Positions 1 to 4,068 of a stretch of DNA of 7,449 bases are shown here, one piece after another; positions within the stretch are counted from its first letter, which is position 1; every line of letters starts with the position of its first letter. Made by a program: the position numbers and the translations under genes. The notes under the pieces were generated by a model, which was not told the origin of the DNA, searched no databases, and saw only the letters and a list, made by a program, of their open reading frames with translations. The DNA comes from Gammaproteobacteria bacterium (lineage in GTDB: Bacteria > Gemmatimonadota > Gemmatimonadetes > Longimicrobiales > Gaopeijiaceae). Location of the stretch: contig JAHEKL010000137.1 of assembly GCA_024638345.1 (NCBI GenBank), positions 1 through 7,449 of the forward strand, read 5' to 3'.

Positions 1-3
1 GCC

Positions 4-1110
4 ATGAAGGGACTCCCACCCGACCTGCTCCGAGACAACGAGGCTTTCGAGCAACTCGCAATCCGGATCTTCCGCTATCAAGTCGAAGCCAACCCCGTCT
101 ACGGGGCATTCGTGCGAACACGCGGCATCGATCCGGATGCCCTGACTGCGTGGAGCGAGATTCCTCCCGTGCCAACCCGCGCATTCAGGGAATTCGACCT
201 TCTCACGCTGGATCCCCGGCCAGTCGAGGTCACCTTCCGAACGAGTGGCACCACCCGCGGCTCCGGCAATCGAGGCGCTCATCACGTCAGAGATCTGTCT
301 CTGTATCGCGCCTCGCTCATGAGCTCGGCGTCTCGGTATCTGCGCCCGGAGCTCGTCACCACCGCCTGCGCACAGAAACCGCACATCCGCATTCTGAGTC
401 TGACTCCGAGTCCCACCGAAGCACCCGAGTCGTCCTTGGTCTTCATGATCGGCACATGGGTGAGCGAGTGGGACGACGGGCACGGCCGATTTCTGGCAGA
501 CCCCAGCTGGATGCTGCGAGCCTCGGACGTCGAAGCTGCGGTTCGAACCGCCTCGCAGGACGGGATCCCGGTGCTGCTGGTGGGAACGGCGTTCGGCTTC
601 GTTCACGTTCTGGCCGATCGCGGCCGCACGACCCATTCCGGGCTCCCGGACGGATCCGTCGTCGTCGAGACAGGGGGATTCAAGGGTAGGAGCCGAGCGG
701 TGCCTCGCGCGCAACTCTACGAAGAAGTCTCGCGATACTTCGACGTTCCGGTGGGTCGGATCGTCAACGAATACGGAATGACCGAGCTGTTATCGCAGTT
801 CTACGAGCCGGTGCTGCTCGAGGGAGGGCCGGTCGACCCTATGAAACGGCGGCACGTGGGTCCCCCTTGGGTCCGGAGCCGCATCGTCGACCCGTTCACC
901 CTCGAACCAGTCGCGCCCGGAGAGCGTGGCATCCTCTGCCATCTAGACCTTGCCAATCTGGACTCGGCGATCTCGATCCTGACGGAGGACCTGGCGGTGG
1001 CTGTGGATGACGGCTTCCGGCTTCTCGGTCGCTCCGGTTCCGCCGAGCCCAGAGGATGCTCAATGATGATGGAGGAGCTTCTCGAGGCCCAAGAAGAGTC
1101 CCTCGAGTGA
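4..1110 (+). CDS. luxE: LuxE-family acyl-protein synthetase (ATP-dependent fatty acid activation)
   Basis: Seen: 368 aa. An ANL-type nucleotide-binding motif, TSGTT, lies at residues 80-84 and is followed by a Gly-rich stretch to about 91. The YGMTE motif of adenylate-forming enzymes is at 257-261. The C terminus reads GRSGSAEPRGCS, with Cys352 sixteen residues from the end. Known: LuxE enzymes make an acyl-adenylate from a free fatty acid and ATP, load the acyl group on a C-terminal cysteine on a mobile arm, then pass it to a cysteine of LuxC. Cys352 is in the right place for that role. The protein is cytoplasmic, with no signal peptide or membrane segment. Its stop overlaps the luxC-like start (GTGA), so the two are co-translated. 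The start is uncertain: ATG at 4 is so near the window edge that no ribosome-binding site can be seen, and the frame stays open to base 1. A PaaK-like CoA ligase is the alternative, but the RGC tail and LuxC neighbour favour LuxE. Confidence 0.9.
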   Translation: MKGLPPDLLRDNEAFEQLAIRIFRYQVEANPVYGAFVRTRGIDPDALTAWSEIPPVPTRAFREFDLLTLDPRPVEVTFRTSGTTRGSGNRGAHHVRDLSLYRASLMSSASRYLRPELVTTACAQKPHIRILSLTPSPTEAPESSLVFMIGTWVSEWDDGHGRFLADPSWMLRASDVEAAVRTASQDGIPVLLVGTAFGFVHVLADRGRTTHSGLPDGSVVVETGGFKGRSRAVPRAQLYEEVSRYFDVPVGRIVNEYGMTELLSQFYEPVLLEGGPVDPMKRRHVGPPWVRSRIVDPFTLEPVAPGERGILCHLDLANLDSAISILTEDLAVAVDDGFRLLGRSGSAEPRGCSMMMEELLEAQEESLE

Positions 1111-2561
1111 GTGCGCGGACGACGTTCCACCTTCCGGGCGGATCCACCGGTTTCGAGCTGGAGGAACTGAGCCCCGAGCTCGAAGACCCGAGAGGGCCCG
1201 CCCAGTCGATCGGATCCCGTCGCCACTGGGCCCGTTTCTCACCGGACGGCGCCAGGAGCTTGCTCGACTCCCTGAGACGATCGCGTCCCGTGCTCGATCG
1301 TCGGAAGAGCGTAGAGATCATCCGGACGTTGGGACGCGTTGGCCGGCGCTTCACCGATCCGACCGATTCTCTGCGGATCGAAGCCGAGGCACGACTGCCC
1401 GACGAGGCGGCGATCTCCTCCGGGATGGCGACCGCGATCATCGATGGAATGGCTCGCGACTGGGACGCCGGGCGGCTTGAAAGGCTCCTGAGCGCGGAGT
1501 TCCCCGACCCGCTCGTTCTCGACGGATTTCGTCCGGACGGAGAGTCCCAGGTCTGCCGGGCCTGGGGCCCCTCTCTCGCTCTTCATGTGGCATCGGGAAA
1601 CGTGCCCGGGGTCGGCGTCACGTCGATCATCCGGTCGTTGATCGTCAAATCCCCGGTGCTTCTGAAACCGGGCCGGGGGGACATCTCGCTTCCGTTGCTC
1701 TTCGTCCGCGGGCTGGGGCAAGAGGACCCGACGCTCGCGGGTGCAGTCGCGATCGTCTACTGGCCGAGAGGAGAGGGCGGAGCGCTGGAGGAGCTGGTCA
1801 TCGCAGAGGCCGACGTCGCCGTCGCCCACGGAGGGGACGGATTCGTCCGCCAGCTGCGCCGGCGGATACCGCCCACCACGCCACTGGTAGCGTACCATCA
1901 TCGGATCTCCGTCGGGGCCGTCGCGAGGGACGAGCTTCGATCGCCCGCGTCGGCGGCACAGGTCGCGCTCCACGCAGCTCGTTCGGTGGCTCTGTTCGAT
2001 CAGCGTGGGTGCGTCTCCCCTCGGGTGATCTGGGTGGAGGAGGGGGGTGAGATGGCGCCGGCCGACTGGGCCCCCCTGCTAGCGAGTCACCTCGGCAGAC
2101 TCGGATCAGAGCTGCCGTCGCCGTCGGGCGACCTGACTGCCGGGGCCCGTTTGCGCCAACGGATCGACACGGTCGAGCTGAAGACCGCCGCGGGCGGGCA
2201 AGATCGCGTCTTCTCGGCTGGACCCGGGGGCACGGTGTTCTTCGAATCCGAGCCCGCACCGTTCGAACCGGTCGCGAGCGCCGGCCGCGCCGTCGTAGTC
2301 AAGCCGATCGCCGATCTCGGAGATCTCGCCGATGTGCTTCAGCCCTGGCGAAGGTGGCTCCAGACGCTTGCCGTGGCGGCGCCCGACGCGCGACGACTGG
2401 ACCTGGCAGAGCGGCTTCTGGATTCTGGGATTACGAGGGTGACGACCTTCGCGAGACAGCCCTGGCCACCCGCCTGGTGGCGTCACGACGGAAAAGGTGC
2501 ACTCAGGACTCTGGTCCGCTGGGTTGTGATGGAGACGGACGAGCCGCCACCCGAGAGCTGA
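1107..2561 (+). CDS. luxC: LuxC-family acyl-CoA/acyl-protein reductase
   Basis: Seen: 484 aa from the GTG at 1107. A nucleotide-binding-type segment, VASGNVPGVG, is at 161-170, followed by KSPVLLKPG at 181-189. The catalytic-type cysteine Cys302 sits in FDQRGCVSP (297-305). A Trp/Pro/His-rich end, QPWPPAWWRHDG, is at 451-462. Known: LuxC belongs to the aldehyde dehydrogenase superfamily. Its cysteine takes the acyl group from LuxE or acyl-CoA and NADPH reduces it to a fatty aldehyde. Start choice: GTG at 1107 gives the 4-bp GTGA overlap with the luxE stop, and GAAGAG at 1093-1098 lies 8 nt upstream. An in-frame ATG at 1056 would add 17 residues that look like read-through of the luxE end, so I reject it. 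Inferred: the pair makes aldehydes for something other than luminescence, since no luxAB, luxD or flavin reductase is nearby. The gene ends 12 bp before the stop of a convergent AbrB-like gene. Confidence 0.9.
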   Translation: MSARTTFHLPGGSTGFELEELSPELEDPRGPAQSIGSRRHWARFSPDGARSLLDSLRRSRPVLDRRKSVEIIRTLGRVGRRFTDPTDSLRIEAEARLPDEAAISSGMATAIIDGMARDWDAGRLERLLSAEFPDPLVLDGFRPDGESQVCRAWGPSLALHVASGNVPGVGVTSIIRSLIVKSPVLLKPGRGDISLPLLFVRGLGQEDPTLAGAVAIVYWPRGEGGALEELVIAEADVAVAHGGDGFVRQLRRRIPPTTPLVAYHHRISVGAVARDELRSPASAAQVALHAARSVALFDQRGCVSPRVIWVEEGGEMAPADWAPLLASHLGRLGSELPSPSGDLTAGARLRQRIDTVELKTAAGGQDRVFSAGPGGTVFFESEPAPFEPVASAGRAVVVKPIADLGDLADVLQPWRRWLQTLAVAAPDARRLDLAERLLDSGITRVTTFARQPWPPAWWRHDGKGALRTLVRWVVMETDEPPPES

Positions 2562-2574
2562 GCTACCCTCGGGT
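2549..2574. terminator. Inverted repeat across the convergent luxC / abrB-like stops (weak terminator candidate)
   Basis: ACCCGAG (2549-2555) and CTCGGGT (2568-2574) form a perfect 7-bp stem with a 12-nt loop. It spans the luxC stop and touches the stop of the opposite gene. No T-tract follows on either strand, so it is not a textbook intrinsic terminator. Its position between convergent genes makes a bidirectional role plausible but unproven. Confidence 0.35.
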
Positions 2575-2765
2575 CACTCGTCCGTTTGCTGTTCGGAGCG
2601 CCAGATCACCATCTGGCGCGTGCCGGTGGAGTTCTCCTCCACCCGCACCGTGAGCACATCACCTTCTTCGATGCCGAGATCGTCCCGCATATCCTGCGGA
2701 ATCGTTACCCTCCCACCAACGCCGACGGTCACATCGCTATAGTAGCGAGTCCGGTAGATGGCCAT
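2574..2765 (-). CDS. AbrB/MazE/SpoVT-type small DNA-binding protein
   Basis: Seen: 63 aa, one domain. The core GGRVTIPQDMRDDLGIEEGD at about residues 17-36 is the swapped-hairpin AbrB signature (GRVTIP, then R..LGI..GD). The C terminus is short, hydrophilic and acidic. The start is ATG at 2765-2763, with GAGGGA five bases upstream on the minus strand. Known: proteins of this size are dimeric DNA-binding regulators, either antitoxins that repress their own operon or stand-alone transition-state-type regulators. No PIN- or MazF-like toxin follows: downstream lies the convergent luxC-like gene, 12 bp away. The upstream minus-strand gene is an unrecognised 99-aa protein, 167 bp off. Inferred: an orphan regulator, perhaps autoregulatory through its own upstream region. 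Its targets cannot be read from the sequence. A toxin partner elsewhere in the genome is possible. Confidence 0.85.
   Translation of the reverse strand: MAIYRTRYYSDVTVGVGGRVTIPQDMRDDLGIEEGDVLTVRVEENSTGTRQMVIWRSEQQTDE
2598..2619. repeat. Perfect 9-bp hairpin inside the 3' end of the abrB-like gene
   Basis: GCGCCAGAT (2598-2606) and ATCTGGCGC (2611-2619) pair perfectly around a 4-nt loop (CACC on +, GGTG on -). It encodes RQMVIWR of the AbrB-like protein and lies 36 nt past the luxC stop on the + strand. No T-run follows on either side. It could stall or end transcription from both directions, or protect the 3' end of the luxC mRNA. With equal base composition a perfect 9-bp stem at one fixed loop size is expected about 0.03 times in a window this long, so chance is unlikely but not excluded. 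Confidence 0.5.
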
Positions 2766-2823
2766 CCGATTCCCTCACAGGTCAGGTAAGGAACGATTGT
2801 GATTGCAGAACGGAGCGATGCAG

Positions 2824-2833
2824 TTGTGGACAA
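2824..2833 (-). promoter_or_regulatory. Single DnaA-box-like sequence
   Basis: The minus strand reads TTGTCCACAA, which matches the high-GC form of the DnaA box (TTGTCCACA; consensus TTATCCACA in other groups). It lies about 60 bases upstream of the abrB-like start. Only one copy is visible, so this is not an origin. It may be a DnaA regulatory site or a chance match. Confidence 0.25.
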
Positions 2834-2888
2834 GCGTTTCAAGACCCCGCGCCCGTTCGAAGGATCCCGCCCCCGAACCGCTGGCCGA

Positions 2889-2915
2889 AGGTTCGACTTC
2901 CACGCGCAGGTTCGA
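2889..2915. repeat. Direct repeat of AGGTTCGA, 19 bp apart
   Basis: AGGTTCGA occurs at 2889-2896 and 2908-2915, and a third TTCGA core lies at 2856-2860. The 19-bp period is close to two helical turns, which would suit paired binding of a dimeric regulator to one face of the DNA. The location, in the upstream region of an AbrB-type gene, fits an operator. The words are short and the match could be fortuitous. Confidence 0.25.
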
Positions 2916-2932
2916 TCCATGTCCTCCGGGGG

Positions 2933-3232
2933 TCAGGGGAGCAGCGATCTCAGAAACGACGAGAGCTGATGCTCGTCCAGGTCGTGAGCTTTCCGCACCG
3001 CCTCCTCGTAGGAAGCCTCTATGATCACCGCCGTAGTCCTCAAGACGCTCTCCCCTTCCGCCCGGTCCGCCGCCGAGAACGCGAGGTTGCCCCGGTAAGA
3101 CCCCGGGCGCCGGAGATCCTCGTCGAACTCCAGGTAGACATCCCAGAATCGGCCCTCGTGGCTGATCGTGGCCAGGTGTTGACCGGATGAGGGCCTCCGG
3201 TCGTGTGGGGGGGTGGAAGAGGCAGAGCTCAT
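2933..3232 (-). CDS. Uncharacterised 99-aa protein, divergent from the ACIII operon
   Basis: I do not recognise a family. Seen: 99 aa. A polar, Ser/Pro-rich N terminus (1-18) is followed by a compact region from about residue 19. That region looks like beta strands: HLATISHEGRFWDVYLEF (19-36), then SYRGNLAFSAAD at 45-56 and LRTTAVIIEAS at 64-74. It ends in an amphipathic helix-like segment, YEEAVRKAHDLDEHQLSSFL at 75-94. There is no signal peptide, no membrane segment and no cysteine. The start ATG at 3232-3230 was chosen because the coding-like residues begin shortly after it. The frame stays open far upstream, but that part lies antisense to actA and looks random. AGGG, three bases before the start, is a weak and close ribosome-binding site. 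The gene is transcribed away from actA across a shared 210-bp region, so co-regulation with respiration is possible. A cytoplasmic role is inferred only from the lack of export signals. Confidence 0.65.
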   Translation of the reverse strand: MSSASSTPPHDRRPSSGQHLATISHEGRFWDVYLEFDEDLRRPGSYRGNLAFSAADRAEGESVLRTTAVIIEASYEEAVRKAHDLDEHQLSSFLRSLLP

Positions 3233-3234
3233 GA

Positions 3235-3244
3235 ACCCTAGGGT
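3235..3244. repeat. 10-bp palindrome directly upstream of the 99-aa gene start
   Basis: ACCCTAGGGT is a perfect palindrome two bases from the minus-strand start codon, and it contains the only ribosome-binding-like word (AGGG) of that gene. CTAG is a scarce tetranucleotide in many bacteria. It could be an operator that overlaps the translation start region. Palindromes of this length arise by chance several times in a window this size. Confidence 0.25.
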
Positions 3245-3317
3245 ATCATTGGAACGGCCCGACCACCACCTCCCGGGCCGCACGGAGCCCGGCTGGCCGA
3301 GCCCGATGCGGCCCGCT

Positions 3318-3421
3318 GGGAAGCTTCCTTTCCGGGTCTTCGGTCCCACGTTGACGCCCCGGGGTGGGCTTTCTAACTTCCGGCGCTCGCTAGGCACAGG
3401 GAAGCTTTTCTTTGCTTTCCC
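3318..3421 (+). repeat. Repeated GGGAAGCTT word flanking the act promoter, second copy forming a leader hairpin
   Basis: GGGAAGCTT occurs at 3318-3326 and again at 3399-3407, 81 bp apart, one on each side of the candidate promoter. The first copy is part of a perfect palindrome (GGAAGCTTCC, 3319-3328). In the mRNA leader the second copy can pair with GCTTTCCC (3414-3421): GGGAA with TTCCC and GC with GC, one bulged T, and a pyrimidine loop. The hairpin ends 9 nt before the actA ribosome-binding site. An operator pair or a leader control element is possible. Confidence 0.3.
3351..3379 (+). promoter_or_regulatory. Candidate sigma70-type promoter of the act operon
   Basis: TTGACG at 3351-3356 matches five of six bases of the -35 consensus. 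After exactly 17 bp, TAACTT at 3374-3379 keeps the three most conserved -10 positions (T1, A2, T6). The start of transcription would fall near 3386, giving a leader of roughly 57 nt before actA. It is the best promoter-like pair in this intergenic region and is correctly oriented for the operon. Confidence 0.5.
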
Positions 3422-3430
3422 AGGACCGAG

Positions 3431-3436
3431 AAGGGA
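3431..3436 (+). promoter_or_regulatory. Ribosome-binding site that sets the actA start
   Basis: AAGGGA lies 6 nt before ATG 3443 but only 3 nt before the adjacent in-frame GTG at 3440. The spacing favours the ATG, making the protein 182 residues. Confidence 0.6.
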
Positions 3437-3442
3437 CGCGTG

Positions 3443-3991
3443 ATGAAGAAGCCGTGCTCCAGTTTGCCGCTTGCGATGCTCCTGGTGTCGACACTCGTAG
3501 CGTCGCTTTCGGCTCAGGAGGATCCGACCCAGGAGCAGACGGAAGCTGCCGCGCCCGCCGAGATCGGGCCCTCCGGGCAGCCTATCGCCTTCCCGCATGA
3601 CGTTCACGCCGGCGAGTATGAGATCGACTGCCAGTACTGCCACTTCTCTGTGGAGCGATCGATGCGAGCGGGCATCCCGCCGGTCGCTACCTGCATCGGG
3701 TGCCACGCATTCGTTGCCGGAAGCCAGAACCCTGAGGAAATCACCCGACTGCGGGAGTACGCCGACAGACAAGAGGCGATCCCCTGGAATCGGATCTACA
3801 AGGTCGCCGACCACGTCCAGTTCCCTCACATGCGTCACATCGCCGCAGGAGTGGAGTGCTCCAACTGCCATGGGAACGTCCAGGAGATCGAGGTGATCCA
3901 GCAGGTCAATCAGCCCCTGAGCATGGGCTGGTGCCTCGGCTGCCACATCGAGAGCGGCGCTTCCCGCGACTGCACGGTTTGTCATTACTGA
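3443..3991 (+). CDS. actA: ActA: exported pentahaem cytochrome c of alternative complex III
   Basis: Seen: 182 aa. Residues 1-24 form a Sec signal peptide: MKK, a hydrophobic core to about 22, and a likely cut after SLSA. Five c-type haem sites follow: CQYCH (63-67), CIGCH (84-88), CSNCH (139-143), CLGCH (164-168) and CTVCH (177-181), the last two residues short of nothing but a final Tyr. FPHDVH (50-55) and FPHMRH (127-132) supply likely distal histidine ligands, as in multihaem cytochromes. Known: ActA is the periplasmic pentahaem electron-output subunit of ACIII, which oxidises quinol in bacteria without bc1. Inferred: here it takes electrons from ActB clusters and passes them to a soluble cytochrome or an oxidase. 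It is the first gene of the operon, behind a promoter-like pair. Its stop (TGATG) overlaps the ATG of a mini-ORF that leads into actB. NrfH-like or other cytochrome c7 proteins are alternatives, but the actB and actC neighbours decide the call. Confidence 0.93.
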   Translation: MKKPCSSLPLAMLLVSTLVASLSAQEDPTQEQTEAAAPAEIGPSGQPIAFPHDVHAGEYEIDCQYCHFSVERSMRAGIPPVATCIGCHAFVAGSQNPEEITRLREYADRQEAIPWNRIYKVADHVQFPHMRHIAAGVECSNCHGNVQEIEVIQQVNQPLSMGWCLGCHIESGASRDCTVCHY

Positions 3992-4068
3992 TGACGCTCT
4001 TCATCGAGGAGCATGGGCCCGTGTCCCCTGCGCGGCGATCGATCGCCCGGACGAGCCAGCGGCCATGA
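3991..4068 (+). CDS. Bridging mini-ORF between actA and actB (translational coupling candidate)
   Basis: An ATG at 3991 overlaps the actA stop (TGATG). It opens a 25-codon frame, MTLFIEEHGP onwards, that ends at TGA 4066-4068 and so overlaps the actB start as ATGA. Inside it GAGGAG (4006-4011) is a strong ribosome-binding site 9 nt before an in-frame GTG at 4021, which would give a 15-residue version with the same stop. actB itself has no good ribosome-binding site just upstream. Inferred: ribosomes finishing this short frame reinitiate on actB, coupling its translation. The peptide is Arg-rich and probably has no function of its own. Frames of this size also occur by chance. Confidence 0.35.
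   Translation: MTLFIEEHGPVSPARRSIARTSQRP
4034..4047. repeat. 14-bp perfect palindrome in the actA-actB spacer
   Basis: GGCGATCGATCGCC lies 17 bases before the actB start. In RNA it can fold as a 5-bp stem with a TCGA loop. Possible roles are an mRNA processing or stability element that tunes actA against actB, or control of reinitiation on actB. A 7-bp half-site palindrome is expected about 0.5 times by chance in this window, so the evidence is its position only. Confidence 0.3.

Larger units (their letters stand above)
2766..2932. other. 167-bp intergenic region upstream of the abrB-like gene
   Basis: No gene is supported here. This region must carry any dedicated abrB promoter, read on the minus strand, but I find no convincing -35/-10 pair. 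TTGAAA (2842-2837) and TTGTCC (2833-2828) exist on the minus strand without a good -10 element at proper spacing. The region holds a DnaA-box-like word at 2824-2833 and repeated GGTTCGA words at 2889-2915. It also holds a weak 6-bp stem, CGAACC (2874-2879) with GGTTCG (2890-2895), without a T-tract. Confidence 0.5.
3233..3442. other. 210-bp divergent intergenic region between the 99-aa gene and actA
   Basis: No gene is supported in this stretch. It contains the actA promoter candidate (3351-3379) and a 10-bp palindrome, GGAAGCTTCC, at 3319-3328. It also has a GC stem, CCGGGC (3273-3278) with GCCCGG (3287-3292), and a hairpin in the actA leader (3399-3421). No convincing minus-strand promoter for the 99-aa gene was found. 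Confidence 0.6.

Noticed and set aside
1056..1106. Upstream ATG start for the luxC-like gene
   Set aside because: It would add 17 low-complexity residues and a 55-bp overlap with luxE. The GTG at 1107 gives the usual 4-bp overlap and a well-spaced GAAGAG.
2909..2918. tRNA T-loop-like word GGTTCGATCC
   Set aside because: The flanking bases do not pair as a T stem, and no D arm, anticodon arm or acceptor stem can be drawn around it.
3273..3292. GC-rich stem CCGGGC/GCCCGG in the divergent region as a terminator
   Set aside because: No gene ends here on either strand and no T-tract follows.
3233..3985. Long minus-strand open frame upstream of the 99-aa protein, antisense to actA
   Set aside because: It runs through the divergent promoter region and the actA coding strand, and its residues have no domain-like pattern. 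Only the last 99 codons look like a protein.
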